A stretch of 64,000 bases of DNA from Streptomyces flavofungini (GCF_030388665.1 NZ_CP128846.1:620001-684000); one strand, 5' to 3'; positions 34,654-44,226 are shown, numbered from the stretch's first letter. Notes: generated from the letters alone by a model not told the origin. Made by a program: numbers and translations.

Positions 34654-35118
34654 TCAGACGTCCTCGGGCCTGATCCGGCCGCGCCATGCCCCCGACTCCT
34701 GCGCGCGGTGCTCGATGTACTGCTTGAACCGCTGCATGTCGCCCTTGACCCGGCGGTCGATGACACCGACCGTCTCGGCGGCCTTCTCCGCAAGGCCCTC
34801 GCTCTCGATCTCGATCACGAGTTCCACGCGCGTTCGGCCCGCGTCCAGGGACTGGAAGCGGACCATGCCCATCTGCTTGATGTCACCGCTGGTCGTACGC
34901 CAGGCGATGCGCTCGTCCGGGAGCTGGTCGACGATCTCCGTGTCGAACTCCCTGCGTGCGCCGGCGACCTTGGTGGTCCAGTGGTTGCGCCGGTCGTCGA
35001 GCTGGACGACTTTCTCCACGCCCTCCATGAAGTTCGGGAACTCCTCGAACTGCGTCCACTGGTTGTAGGCAGTGCGAGCGGGAACCTCGACGTCCACCGT
35101 CTCCGTGACCGTGCTCAT
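34654..35118 (-). CDS. SRPBCC-family (polyketide cyclase/dehydrase-like) protein
   Basis: This encodes 154 residues from an ATG behind GGAGGAGG. It has the START/Bet v1-like fold of the cyclase/dehydrase group: MSTVTETVDVEVPARTAYNQ, WTQFEEFPNFMEGVEKV, DERIAWRTTSGDIKQMGMVR and a long final helix (VGVIDRRVKGDMQRFKQYIE). It would hold a hydrophobic ligand. In Streptomyces such proteins often accompany DUF4235 and DUF3618 genes, as here, in stress- or membrane-related groups, so a true polyketide role is unlikely. Confidence 0.85.
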   Translation of the reverse strand: MSTVTETVDVEVPARTAYNQWTQFEEFPNFMEGVEKVVQLDDRRNHWTTKVAGARREFDTEIVDQLPDERIAWRTTSGDIKQMGMVRFQSLDAGRTRVELVIEIESEGLAEKAAETVGVIDRRVKGDMQRFKQYIEHRAQESGAWRGRIRPEDV

Positions 35119-35153
35119 CAGCGTGCCTCCTCCTGGTCCGCGGGCGCGGACCT

Positions 35154-35222
35154 GGTCCGTTCGTCGTGCGGGATCCGGTCTGTTCGTCGTGCGGGATCCG
35201 GTCTGTAAGTCGTGCTGGATGA
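35154..35222 (-). repeat. Three tandem 23-bp repeats
   Basis: Units at 35154-35176, 35177-35199 and 35200-35222 share GGTC-GT-CGTCGTGCGGGAT; the first two differ at one base and the third is diverged. They lie just upstream of the SRPBCC gene start, in its possible promoter region. Confidence 0.75.
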
Positions 35223-35293
35223 CGTCGCGCCTTCCGCGGCACGGCGCCGTCGGGGTCCAGTCGGCGGGCGGTGCCGCCGGGCGGACCGCCCCC

Positions 35294-35560
35294 TCAGCCG
35301 GGCCACGTCCCGGTCAGCCGGTGCGTGGCCACCGCTCCGCCCCGGTCCACCGCGGCCTTGACGACGGCGAAGATCGCGCCCTGGAGCGTGGCCGCGAGCA
35401 ACACCTCGCCCCAGGTCCGGTCCTCGTCCCTGGCGTCCGGCGCGTCCTCCTCGTGGCCGAGCTTCTTCCACGCCTGCCGGAACAGCGCGCCGGCCAGCAT
35501 GCCGCTGACCGCGCCGAGGACCAGGCCGACCGGCTTGTAGGCGATCGTGGCCGCACGCAA
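35294..35560 (-). CDS. DUF4235 membrane protein
   Basis: This encodes 88 residues from a TTG start, four bases after the DUF3618 stop. Two membrane helices (YKPVGLVLGAVSGMLAGALF and LLAATLQGAIFAVVKAAVD) flank a charged loop (GHEEDAPDARDEDRTWGE), the known layout of DUF4235. Function is unknown. The near overlap shows co-translation with the DUF3618 gene. Confidence 0.8.
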   Translation of the reverse strand: MRAATIAYKPVGLVLGAVSGMLAGALFRQAWKKLGHEEDAPDARDEDRTWGEVLLAATLQGAIFAVVKAAVDRGGAVATHRLTGTWPG

Positions 35561-35564
35561 GGTC

Positions 35565-35894
35565 TCACTTCTCCTTGCGCCGGAACACCAGCCACAGCGC
35601 GGTCACGCCGGCTGTGGCGGCCAGCAGTAGGACGCGGTTGTTGCGCGCCGCCTCGGCGCCTCGGCCCGCCTTCTGCTTCAGCAGTTCGGGCGTCTGTTCC
35701 TGGAGCTTGTCCCCGGCCTGACCGGCCAACTCCTTGGCCTGGTCGGTGGTGTGGGCGGCCTTGGCCTTCACATCGGTCGTCGCCGCCGCCAGCGCGTCGA
35801 CCGTCCGGCCGAGCCCCTGCTTGGTCTCCTCGGCGTGCTTGCGCAACCCCTTGGAGACGGCCGGGCTCTTCGATTGGTGCGTCCGCTGGGTCAT
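35565..35894 (-). CDS. DUF3618-like membrane protein
   Basis: This encodes 109 residues from an ATG behind AAGGAG. A charged helical N-terminus with ETKQGLGRTVDALAAATTDV is typical of DUF3618. A long helical stretch follows, then one C-terminal transmembrane helix (VLLLAATAGVTALWLVFRR) and a basic end. It is usually found in small actinomycete operons with DUF4235 and holin-like proteins, probably in envelope stress. Here it is the first gene of a group of two or three. Confidence 0.75.
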   Translation of the reverse strand: MTQRTHQSKSPAVSKGLRKHAEETKQGLGRTVDALAAATTDVKAKAAHTTDQAKELAGQAGDKLQEQTPELLKQKAGRGAEAARNNRVLLLAATAGVTALWLVFRRKEK

Positions 35895-35978
35895 GGATCA
35901 GTACTCCTTCGGTCTCGACCGCGTCGGCCGACGAAACGCTTCGATCTTCGCCACTCCGGGTGCCCCGGAGCGGCGGCT

Positions 35979-37379
35979 TCACACCGGCGTCCACGGATCG
36001 CCGCCCTGCCCCGCCGCCGCTCGCCGGGCCCTGACGCCCTTGGCGAGCCGCGCCCACGCGTCCTGGTCGTAGGGGCACCGGGGGCGCAGGTGGACGCGGG
36101 CGCTCAGGAGCGTGCGCGCCAAGTCGTGGCGTCCGGCGTGCAGTGCCGCCTCGACCAGGGTCTTCTGCACGGCGTCCCGCTGGGCGTGGCTGCCGCCGAA
36201 GGTGTGGAGGCGGTACCGCAGCGGCAGCAGCAGGTCGACCGCGTCCGCGTAGCGCTCCTGCCCGTACGCCACGAGGGCCCGGCACACCGGAAGCCCGATC
36301 TCGGCGGTCATCGCGGCGTTGGAGAGCCCCGGCCGCCCGGAGCCCGCGTCCCGCAGCCAGTGCTCCCGGTCGCGGATGAGCTGTTCGGCGTCCGCAAAGC
36401 GGCCGGCCCCGACGTGGGCCATGACGGCGTGGACGTCGTTGAAGGCGTAGTACGCGCCGTCGCCGCGCCGCGCCCAGGCGTCCGCGAGGACGGGCCAGCG
36501 GTCGCCGGTGTCGGTGCCCGCGAGGTGGAGCCGCCAGAGCAAGGACGCGGCGTCCAGGAGCTCCATCGCGGCTCCGCCCGAGCCGTCGTGGTGCACGGCG
36601 CTGTCGTAGACCTCGAGGACCTTGTCGGTGCGGCCCGTCTCCATGACGTACAGGGCGTAGTGCCACCAGTTGTGCACGTTGAGGTAGTTGCCGGCCGACC
36701 AGTCGTCGGCGCGGGCGTCGAGGTAGCGGATGCCGTCCTCGTACCGCCCCTGCATCTCGTAGGCGTGCACGACGGCGTGGATGCCCCAGACGTCGCGCGG
36801 ATTGCGTGCGACGGCGTCCAGGCCCACGCGCTCGGCCGGCGCGTAGTGCCCGGCCTCTTCCAGGCCGAACGCGTACATGCCTTGGAGCAGGCCGTAGTGC
36901 GGATCGTCGGTGTCCCAGGCGGACAGCGCGCCGCCGACGCGGTCGCGCAGCAGCACGGCGTTGCCGGTGAAGAAGTCGATCTGGTGGCCGACGGCGAGGG
37001 CGAGGGCGTCCTTCGGGTGTGCCACGACGAGGTCGGCGAGGACGCGGCCCGCCGCGTGCATGTCCCCGTCGAGCCAGAGCGAGGCGGCCTCGACGTGCAT
37101 GCGCTCGCGCGGGGTGAGGTCGGCCGCGTGCACGTCCGCGCGATACGCCTCGAAGGCCGTGGCCGCCTCCGCCGCGTCCTGCTGCTCCGTTCCGAGCAGG
37201 CCGAGGTACGCGCCGAGGACGTGCCCCATCGCGGAGCGCGGCGACGCGTCGAGCACCGCCAGGGCCTCCGGTGCGACCTCCTCCCGGAAGTAGAGCAGGT
37301 GGTCGAGTGCCGACTCGTAGTGCCGTACGGCGTCGGCGTCGGTGTGCGTCATCGCGTGCGCGTGCCGGTCCGTGGCCAC
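35979..37379 (-). CDS. TTC38-like tetratricopeptide protein
   Basis: This encodes 466 residues from a GTG behind GGAGGACACT. The whole protein is helical repeats of the TTC38 type: ALDHLLYFREEVAPEALAVL, MHVEAASLWLDGDMHAAGRV, DVWGIHAVVHAYEMQGRYED and YLNVHNWWHYALYVMETGRT; the HAVVHAYEMQGR and NVHNWWHYAL motifs are characteristic. It is cytoplasmic. The family occurs from bacteria to animals, with no known reaction. It is a single gene with no obvious partner. Confidence 0.85.
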   Translation of the reverse strand: MATDRHAHAMTHTDADAVRHYESALDHLLYFREEVAPEALAVLDASPRSAMGHVLGAYLGLLGTEQQDAAEAATAFEAYRADVHAADLTPRERMHVEAASLWLDGDMHAAGRVLADLVVAHPKDALALAVGHQIDFFTGNAVLLRDRVGGALSAWDTDDPHYGLLQGMYAFGLEEAGHYAPAERVGLDAVARNPRDVWGIHAVVHAYEMQGRYEDGIRYLDARADDWSAGNYLNVHNWWHYALYVMETGRTDKVLEVYDSAVHHDGSGGAAMELLDAASLLWRLHLAGTDTGDRWPVLADAWARRGDGAYYAFNDVHAVMAHVGAGRFADAEQLIRDREHWLRDAGSGRPGLSNAAMTAEIGLPVCRALVAYGQERYADAVDLLLPLRYRLHTFGGSHAQRDAVQKTLVEAALHAGRHDLARTLLSARVHLRPRCPYDQDAWARLAKGVRARRAAAGQGGDPWTPV

Positions 37380-37915
37380 AGTGTCCTCCCGACGGGTCGC
37401 CTCGTGCCGCAGTGTTCTCTGCCCGGTGGTGGAACGGCGGACACCACTTCGCTCGCCGTGCTCCCTGGGCGCCGGGACCCGGCGTACGGGAGGGGGCCTG
37501 CGCGCGGTGCCGAGGGCGCAGGCGTAGCAGGGGTGCCTGCGCGCGGTGCCGAGGCATCGACGTACCGGAGGAGGGATCCGAAGGGGCGCCGCTGCCGCTG
37601 GTGTCGGCGAGCCGGACGAGGACCCCGTTGTCCGGTGACTGTCAGGGCCCGCCCGAACGGTTGTCGGCGGATCCGGGGGGCGAAGGGCCTTCAGCGTGCC
37701 GTCGGCTCGTCGGGCCTCTTCCCCTCGGTCGGGTCGCGCACTGAAGCCAGATGAGTTTGCTTTCTTTGCTCCTCAAGAACGTCTCCGGCTCGACCGTCCC
37801 CCACTGGAGCATGTCCTCCACGCAGCCGCCATGGGAGTGCCGGCCCCGGCGCACTCGGGTGACGCGGGCTCGACGTCCGCTTGCCGTGCGCCGGGGCGGT
37901 GGAACGGCTAGCGCC
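37380..37915. other. Divergent intergenic region
   Basis: About 535 bases between the divergent TTC38-like and metalloprotease genes. No small gene is supported. It contains a 20-bp direct repeat GCCTGCGCGCGGTGCCGAGG at 37496-37515 and 37535-37554. Promoters for both genes must lie here but were not placed. Confidence 0.45.
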
Positions 37916-39460
37916 ATGATCTCGACGCGACGCCCGCGCCTTCGCGGCACGGCTTGCTCTGCCCTGGTCTGCGCCACCGCGCTGTCCCTCGCCGGGAGTG
38001 CGGCCGCCGCCGCGCCCCGACCCGGGGAACCCGGCCCGCCCGCGTACGAGAAGGACGTGCTGCGGGAACGCACCGTCGACCTCGACGTCGCCGACTACCA
38101 GTGGCTGTGCGGCTCCGGCGGCTTCGGCCGGGCCGACGAGCACACGCTCGAGCTCTTTCCCGACGTCCGCCTCACCGTCGTCCAGGACGGCCGCGAGGTC
38201 AACGGGGACACGGTCACCTGGACCGGCCACGCGAAGGGGGCGCCGGAGGACCAGGCGGTGATCTCCGCGAGCCATGTGTGTGCGCCCGCGAAGAAAAAAG
38301 CACCGCCGACCGTCGACGCGCTGATCGACCTGGAGACGCACGCGTACCACCTCACCACGCTGCCCGGGAAGCAGCCCCGGGTGCGGATCACGGAGGAGGA
38401 TCCGGACGCGCGCCGCCGCCCCGAGCCCGACAACGGCGCCCTCGGCAAGGACACCGCGCGGAAGCTGCACGACTCCCTCAAGAACCGTGCCCCCGCCGCG
38501 CCCGGCGACCCCGTCGTCATCGACGTCCTCGCCGGATACACCCCGCCCGCCGTCCGCCGCCTCGGCAGCGAGCAGGCGATGCTGGCCCGGCTCCGGCTCG
38601 CCGAGTCCTACATGAACCAGGCCCTTGCCGACAGCAACATCGCGGCCAGTATCGACATCGTCGGCAGCTACAACACCCAGTACTGGGGCGACCAGACGGC
38701 CGCCGTCATGCTCGACAGGCTCTCCAACCCCCGAGACGCCTTCCTCGGCGCGACGGCGCACCGCTACCGCGAGCAGCTGGGCGTCGATCTCGTCACCGTC
38801 ATCAACGACGTCCCCAACGGCTCCTCCGGGCAGGCCAGTCTGCCCACCCGCGGCCGGATGGACAGCGAGCTCGCCTACTCCGCCGTCGACGTCCAGTCCC
38901 TGGTCGACTGGTACAACCTCGGGCACGAACTGGGGCACAACCTCGGGCTGTTCCACGACCGCAGCACGCTCGCCAAGCAGGCCCCCGGCGGGTACGAGCA
39001 CCTGCTCAACGCCCCTTACGGCACCGGTTGGATCACTCCGCGGCGCGACTACCACACCTTGATGGCGTACGCCGAGAACTGCGGCCGCCCGTGCAGCCCG
39101 GTCAACCAGTACTCCAACACCGAGAACACCGTCGACGGCCAGCCCCTCGGCGACACGGACAACAACAACGCCGCCCTGGCCCGCCTCACCGCCCCCATCG
39201 TCGCCGAGTACCGCTCCCTGAAGCTGAATCGCACCCGGCACCGGCTCACTCTCCAGTCAGGACCGAACGGCACGATCCGCCCCGCCGTCCACGGCCCCTA
39301 CGCCCCCGGCACCACCGTCGCCGTCACCGCCGCACCCGCGCCCGGCTACCGCGTCAGCGCCTGGATCGTCGACGGCCGCCGCCACGACATCACCGACGAG
39401 CACGTGACGATGACCATGGACCGCGCCTACACCCTCCGCGCGGTCTTCACCCGGACCTGA
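37916..39460 (+). CDS. Secreted zinc metalloprotease with InlB-type repeat
   Basis: This encodes 514 residues from ATG 37916; the open frame runs further upstream, but this start gives a twin-Arg-like signal peptide (MISTRRPRLRG to GSAAAAAPR). The catalytic motif HELGHNLGLFHD (His337, Glu338, His341, His347) is the full HExxHxxGxxH zinc site of metzincins, close to reprolysin-like M12/M84 enzymes, followed by a Met-turn candidate LMAYAENC. A C-terminal segment (LTLQSGPNGTIRPAVHGPYA) matches divergent InlB B-repeats, a surface or wall attachment module. It should degrade proteins outside the cell. It is a single gene. Confidence 0.85.
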   Translation: MISTRRPRLRGTACSALVCATALSLAGSAAAAAPRPGEPGPPAYEKDVLRERTVDLDVADYQWLCGSGGFGRADEHTLELFPDVRLTVVQDGREVNGDTVTWTGHAKGAPEDQAVISASHVCAPAKKKAPPTVDALIDLETHAYHLTTLPGKQPRVRITEEDPDARRRPEPDNGALGKDTARKLHDSLKNRAPAAPGDPVVIDVLAGYTPPAVRRLGSEQAMLARLRLAESYMNQALADSNIAASIDIVGSYNTQYWGDQTAAVMLDRLSNPRDAFLGATAHRYREQLGVDLVTVINDVPNGSSGQASLPTRGRMDSELAYSAVDVQSLVDWYNLGHELGHNLGLFHDRSTLAKQAPGGYEHLLNAPYGTGWITPRRDYHTLMAYAENCGRPCSPVNQYSNTENTVDGQPLGDTDNNNAALARLTAPIVAEYRSLKLNRTRHRLTLQSGPNGTIRPAVHGPYAPGTTVAVTAAPAPGYRVSAWIVDGRRHDITDEHVTMTMDRAYTLRAVFTRT

Positions 39461-39487
39461 CCCCAGCGTTCCGCATGCGTCGGCGGC

Positions 39488-39525
39488 GGGGGCCGAACGG
39501 CCCTCCCCGGGGGCCGAACGGCCCT
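39488..39525 (+). repeat. Two 17-bp direct repeats with palindromic cores
   Basis: GGGGGCCGAACGGCCCT occurs at 39488-39504 and 39509-39525. Each holds the hairpin GGGCCG-AA-CGGCCC. It starts 28 bases after the metalloprotease stop and may act as its terminator. Confidence 0.65.
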
Positions 39526-40102
39526 GAGATCGGTCAAGTTGCCTGCGCCGGGACGGCTTGAAGTTGTCGGTGGCGCCGACGGTGCGATCTCCATCACCAC
39601 AGGTCACAGGGCATGTACTCGCCGTACCGGCACCCCTGGGAGGTCACCTGCCGGTAAATCGGCTCTCAAAGCTTCGGCACGAATTGCACACACCCCCTCT
39701 ACAACCTGATCCCCATGGTCTAAATTGACCGTGCTTCAGCTGTTCGGAGACGAAGCAACCGTTAATGATCTATGGGTTTGGCGCCAGGCACAGCCAGCAG
39801 GAGCGTCCCCGGCGCCAGGCTTGGGGGTGATCAATTCTCGGAGCTCGGCAGGGGGGCTCGGGTGCGGGGAGCACCCGGGAGTTTTGAAGGGTTCCGACTC
39901 GACTCAAGGGTTCGGCAGGGCCTATGGGTGCGTTGCCGCCAGGGTGAGTTGATTCTGCAGCGCTGAAGCATTCGCTATGTCGTGCGCGGGAGGCGGGGGC
40001 CTCTCGCGGGAGGAACAGCGCGGCACCGGGGGTGAGACCTCCCGGGGGGATGAACAGGGGAGCAGGCGACACGTCGCACCATGGCGCAACCTGGGGGGTT
40101 CT
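39526..40102 (+). other. Leader/promoter region of the polysaccharide operon
   Basis: About 575 bases with no supported gene, AT-richer at 39650-39780 than the surroundings. The operon promoter is expected here. TTGACC at 39726-39731 is a candidate -35, but no convincing -10 was fixed. The long distance leaves room for regulator sites or a long 5' leader. Confidence 0.4.
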
Positions 40103-41581
40103 GTGCAACAGGGGGAATTAGTCAACCCGTTTCCGTCGACGCGCGGGCGTTCGACGAACGGGGCAAACAGTCGGCCCGCGAGCGATTGGGAGCAGCGATA
40201 CCGCCGTGCAGTGATCACCAGCGACACCGTGGCCACCGCCTTCGTGGTGGCGGCGATCGGGGGCTTCTTCGGGGTACGTGACGCGGCCAACTGGCACGAG
40301 AACTGGGCCTTTCTCGCTTTCGGCACCGAATTGTTGATCCTGGGATCACTTGCGGTGAGCCGGTCGTGGGCTCCGGCAGTTCTCGGACAGGGAGCCGAGG
40401 AATTCCGTCGGCTCGGGCGTTCGCTCTTTACGGCGGCGGTCGTCCTCGCACTCGGCGGAATCGCCCTCACCTCGCGCAACATCAAACTCTGGATCTTCGT
40501 CGCGATCCCCGCGATCGCGCTCGTGACCATGACCGCGCGCTATGTGCTGCGCCTGTGGCTGCACAAGCAGCGCAAGGAAGGACGGTGCCTGAGGCCGGTA
40601 CTCGCCGCCGGCAGCCCGGCCACCGTGCGCGAGCTGATCACCAGGGCCCGCAAGTTCCCGCACCTCGGCTGGCGGGTGGAGGCGGTGTGCACGACCGACG
40701 GGCACGGGATCGAAGGGGACAACCTCGACGGGGTGCCGGTCGTCGGTGAACTGGCGGACGTCGCGGGCCACGTCCGCCGTGACGGCTACCGCGTCGTCGC
40801 GGTCACACCCGACCCGCACTGGTCACCGGACCGGCTGCAACGGCTCGCCTGGAACCTCGAAGGCTGCGACGCCGAGATGGTCGTGGCCCCCGTCCTGATG
40901 GAAGTGGCCGGACCGCGGCTGCACGTCGACGCGGTGCTCGGGATCCCGCTGCTCCGGGTCAGCATGCCGACCTTCACCGGCGGCCGCCGCGCGATCAAGG
41001 CGGTGGTCGACCGGATGAGCGCGGTGATCCTGCTGGTCCTGTTCGCACCACTGATGGTGCTCGTCGGACTGCTCGTGCTGATGGACAGCCCGGGCGGTGC
41101 GTTCTACCGCCAGCGCCGGGTCGGCAAGGACGGCCGCGAGTTCACCATCTACAAGTTCCGCACCATGGTCGCCGGTGCCGACGGGGCCCGGGCCGCGCTC
41201 GCCGACCTGAACGAGGGCGCGGGGCTGCTGTTCAAGCTCCGCCGGGATCCGCGGGTGACACGGGTGGGGGCGTTCCTGCGGCGGTACTCGATCGATGAAC
41301 TGCCGCAGCTCTTCAACGTACTGACCGGATCGATGTCGCTCGTCGGTCCCCGGCCCCCGCTGCCGGAGGAGTCCGCCGCCTACGGCCCGGACATCAGGCG
41401 GCGGCTCCTGGTCAAGCCCGGGCTCACCGGCCTGTGGCAGATCAGCGGACGCAGTGATCTGCCGTGGGAGGAGGCCGTCCGGCTCGACCTGCGGTACGTG
41501 GAGGACTGGTCGCTCGCCCTGGACACAGTGATCTTGTGGAAGACGCTGCGTGCGGTGGTCCAGGGGCAGGGGGCCTATTGA
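40103..41581 (+). CDS. Polyprenyl glycosylphosphotransferase (initiating sugar transferase)
   Basis: This encodes 492 residues from a GTG behind GGGGGG; an upstream in-frame start at 39977 is possible. Four N-terminal transmembrane helices, a nucleotide-sugar-like middle domain and one hydrophobic segment (MSAVILLVLFAPLMVLVGLL) precede the catalytic domain. That domain shows FYRQRRVGKDGREFTIYKFR, LRRYSIDELPQLFNVL, GSMSLVGPRPPLPEE and PGLTGLWQISGRS, all diagnostic of WbaP/WcaJ-type enzymes that place the first sugar phosphate on undecaprenyl phosphate. Codon 6 is TTA (40118-40120), so translation of this first operon gene probably needs bldA tRNA. The next gene starts about 70 bases on. Confidence 0.93.
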   Translation: MQQGELVNPFPSTRGRSTNGANSRPASDWEQRYRRAVITSDTVATAFVVAAIGGFFGVRDAANWHENWAFLAFGTELLILGSLAVSRSWAPAVLGQGAEEFRRLGRSLFTAAVVLALGGIALTSRNIKLWIFVAIPAIALVTMTARYVLRLWLHKQRKEGRCLRPVLAAGSPATVRELITRARKFPHLGWRVEAVCTTDGHGIEGDNLDGVPVVGELADVAGHVRRDGYRVVAVTPDPHWSPDRLQRLAWNLEGCDAEMVVAPVLMEVAGPRLHVDAVLGIPLLRVSMPTFTGGRRAIKAVVDRMSAVILLVLFAPLMVLVGLLVLMDSPGGAFYRQRRVGKDGREFTIYKFRTMVAGADGARAALADLNEGAGLLFKLRRDPRVTRVGAFLRRYSIDELPQLFNVLTGSMSLVGPRPPLPEESAAYGPDIRRRLLVKPGLTGLWQISGRSDLPWEEAVRLDLRYVEDWSLALDTVILWKTLRAVVQGQGAY

Positions 41582-41654
41582 AACCCGGGGGGAGTCGTCC
41601 GACCGGCGAACGGAAGGCAGGCCGAAAGGGCGTGCCTGGGGGGAGGAACGGTTG

Positions 41655-42971
41655 ATGAGAGTCAGTGTCTTAGGGCTCGGCTACGTGGGCTGTGTGTCGG
41701 CCGCGTGCCTGGCCAGCCTGGGTCACGACGTGATCGGCGTCGATGTGAACCAGGTGAAGGTCGACATGGTGAACGACGGCAGGACGCCGGTGGTCGAGGA
41801 GCGGATCGGCGAGCTCGTCGCCGAGGTCGTGGGGTCGGGGAAGCTGCGCGCCACCGCCGACGTGCGCGATGCGATCATGAACAGCGAGGTGTCCCTGGTC
41901 TGTGTGGGCACGCCGTCGGAACCCAACGGCAGCCTGTGCACCACGTACTTGGAGCGGGTCACCGAGCAGATCGGTGCCGCGGTGGCCGAACGCGGCGGAC
42001 AGCACACCGTCGTGTTCCGGAGCACCATGCTCCCGGGCACGTGTCTGAACCTGCTGGTGCCGATCCTGGAGAAGTCCGTCGGCGGCACGGCCGGGGTGGA
42101 CATCGGGGTCGCGGTCAACCCTGAGTTCCTGCGCGAGGGCACGAGCGTGCGGGACTTCTTCGACCCGCCCAAGACTGTCATCGGCGAGCTCGACAGGGCG
42201 AGCGGCGACGTGGTGGCGGCGCTGTACGAGACCCTGCCCGGCGAGGTGTTCCGGGTGCCGGTCCCCGCGGCCGAGGCGATCAAGTACGCGGACAACGCGT
42301 TCCACGGGCTCAAGATCGGCTTCGCGAACGAGCTGGGCGCGGTGTGCCAGGCGCTGGGCGTCGACTCGCATCAGGTGATGGACGTGTTCCTCGCCGACCG
42401 CAAGCTGAACATCAGCCCCGCCTATCTGCGGCCCGGGTTCGCCTTCGGGGGCTCCTGCCTGCCCAAGGACCTGCGCAGCCTGGTCCACGCGGCGCAGCGG
42501 GCCGATGTCTCGGTGCCGATCCTCGCCCATGTGCTGCCGTCCAACGCCGATCATCTGCAGCGTGCGGTGGACCTGGTCGAGCGCACCGGGAAGCGCCGGG
42601 TGGGCCTGTTCGGTCTGTCCTTCAAGCCCGGCACCGACGACCTCCGCGAGAGCCCGCTCGTCGAGCTGGCGGAGCGGCTCTTCGGCAAGGGCTACGACCT
42701 GCGGATCCACGACGCCAACGTGAGCCTCTCGCGGCTCCTCGGCGCGAACCGCGAGTACATCGAGACCCGCCTTCCGCACCTCGGGCAACTGCTCGCGGAC
42801 TCCGTCGACGAGGTGCTCGAGCACGCCGAGGTGTGCCTCGTCGGCACCAGGGATCCAGCCGTCCTCGCGGCGCTGCCCCATGGTGCGGACCCGGTCATCG
42901 TCGACCTCATCCACCTTCCCGACGCCGACGCGCGCCGGGCCGAACCGGGGTACGTGGGACTTGCTTGGTAA
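41655..42971 (+). CDS. algD: GDP-mannose 6-dehydrogenase-like nucleotide-sugar dehydrogenase
   Basis: This encodes 438 residues from an ATG behind GGGAGGAACG. The Rossmann start is VLGLGYVGCVSAACLASLGH. Catalytic GGSCLPKDLRSL places the thiol at Cys268, the same number as in Pseudomonas AlgD (436 residues). SFKPGTDDLRESPLVELAE is in the C-terminal domain. It oxidises a nucleotide sugar twice to the uronic acid, most likely GDP-mannose to GDP-mannuronate; a UDP-glucose enzyme is the alternative. It would feed uronic acid to the polymer. Codon 6 is TTA (41670-41672), a second bldA-type checkpoint in this operon. The symbol reflects similarity, not proof. Confidence 0.85.
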   Translation: MRVSVLGLGYVGCVSAACLASLGHDVIGVDVNQVKVDMVNDGRTPVVEERIGELVAEVVGSGKLRATADVRDAIMNSEVSLVCVGTPSEPNGSLCTTYLERVTEQIGAAVAERGGQHTVVFRSTMLPGTCLNLLVPILEKSVGGTAGVDIGVAVNPEFLREGTSVRDFFDPPKTVIGELDRASGDVVAALYETLPGEVFRVPVPAAEAIKYADNAFHGLKIGFANELGAVCQALGVDSHQVMDVFLADRKLNISPAYLRPGFAFGGSCLPKDLRSLVHAAQRADVSVPILAHVLPSNADHLQRAVDLVERTGKRRVGLFGLSFKPGTDDLRESPLVELAERLFGKGYDLRIHDANVSLSRLLGANREYIETRLPHLGQLLADSVDEVLEHAEVCLVGTRDPAVLAALPHGADPVIVDLIHLPDADARRAEPGYVGLAW

Positions 42972-44226
42972 CGCAACCAGCGGTCGTCGGCAGGGCCGAC
43001 GCGCGCTGATCCTGGTGGAGAACCTGTCGGTGCCCTTCGACCGGCGGGTGTGGCAGGAATGCACGACGCTGCGCGACGCGGGCTGGACGGTGGACGTCAT
43101 CTGCCCCCGGGGGGAGAAGCGGGACACGGAACCGGAGGCGGTGATCGACGGGGTGCGGATCCACCGCTACCCGCTGCGTGCCGCCACCGGGGGCCCGGCA
43201 GGCTACCTCCGGGAGTACGGATCGGCGCTGTGGCACACCTACCGGCTCGCCCGCAAGGTGGGACCGGTCCACGTGGTCCACGCCTGCAACCCGCCGGACC
43301 TGCTGTTCCTGCCGGCGCGCCGGTTGACCCGGCGCGGCGCGCGGTTCGTCTTCGACCAGCACGACCTGGTGCCCGAGCTGTACCTGTCGCGCTTCGACCG
43401 CGGCAAGGACCTGCTCTACCGCGCCGTGTGCGCCCTCGAACGGCTGACGTACCGCGCCGCCGACATCGTGATCGCCACGAACGAGAGCTACCGCGACGTC
43501 GCGGTGAGCCGGGGCGGCAAGAGACCCGAGGACGTCTTCGTGGTGCGCAGCGCGCCCGCGGTCGAGCGGTTCCAACCGGTGCCGCCCGAGCCGGAGTTGA
43601 AGCGCGGCAAGCCCCATCTGCTGTGCTATTTGGGCGTGATGGGGCCGCAGGACGGGGTCGACTACGCCTTGCGGGCCCTCGCGAAACTGCGCGACGAGCT
43701 CGGGCGGACCGACTGGCACGCGGTGTTCGTCGGCGCGGGCGACGCCTTCGATTCGATGGTGGAGCTGTCACAACAGCTCGGGTTGTCGGACCAGGTGCAG
43801 TTCACCGGGCGCATCCCGGACGCGGACCTGGTGCGCTACCTGTCCACCGCGGACGTGTGCCTCTCCCCCGATCCGCGCAATCCGCTGAACGACGTGTCGA
43901 CCATGAACAAGGTCCTTGAGTACATGGCGATGGGTCGGCCGATCGTCTCGTTCGACCTTCGGGAGGCCCGCGTCTCCGCCGGGGACGCCGCCGTCTACGC
44001 GCCCGCCAACGACGAGGCCGCTTTCGCCGAGCTCGTCGCGCTGCTCCTCGACGATCCGGAGCGGCGCGCCCGCATGGGCAAGATCGGCCAGGAGCGGATC
44101 GGCGGAGAGCTGTCCTGGCAGAACTCGCAAGTGTCGCTGCTCGCTGCCTACGCCGCCGCCTGCCGTGACCGCACCCCGGTGTCGGCCCGCGCCCCGATCC
44201 GTACAGGGAAGAGGCAGCGCAGTTGA
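42961..44226 (+). CDS. Glycosyltransferase family 4
   Basis: This encodes 421 residues if TTG 42961 is used, which overlaps the previous stop by 11 bases; an ATG at 42880 would overlap by 92 and is less likely. The start ALILVENLSVPFDRRVWQEC is typical of WcaL/WbuB-like GT4 enzymes, followed by FVFDQHDLVPELYLSRFDRG. A GT-B C-terminal half carries HLLCYLGVMGPQDGVDYALR, PDPRNPLNDVSTMNKVLEYM and AMGRPIVSFDLREARVSAGD. It is a retaining transferase using a nucleotide sugar, acting on the lipid-linked repeat at the cytoplasmic face. It is cotranslated with the following Wzz-like gene (TTGA overlap). Confidence 0.9.
   Translation: MLGNATSGRRQGRRALILVENLSVPFDRRVWQECTTLRDAGWTVDVICPRGEKRDTEPEAVIDGVRIHRYPLRAATGGPAGYLREYGSALWHTYRLARKVGPVHVVHACNPPDLLFLPARRLTRRGARFVFDQHDLVPELYLSRFDRGKDLLYRAVCALERLTYRAADIVIATNESYRDVAVSRGGKRPEDVFVVRSAPAVERFQPVPPEPELKRGKPHLLCYLGVMGPQDGVDYALRALAKLRDELGRTDWHAVFVGAGDAFDSMVELSQQLGLSDQVQFTGRIPDADLVRYLSTADVCLSPDPRNPLNDVSTMNKVLEYMAMGRPIVSFDLREARVSAGDAAVYAPANDEAAFAELVALLLDDPERRARMGKIGQERIGGELSWQNSQVSLLAAYAAACRDRTPVSARAPIRTGKRQRS

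Noticed and set aside
34654..35118. Polyketide cyclase role for the SRPBCC protein
   Set aside because: No polyketide synthase or tailoring genes are nearby; the neighbours are DUF4235 and DUF3618 membrane proteins.
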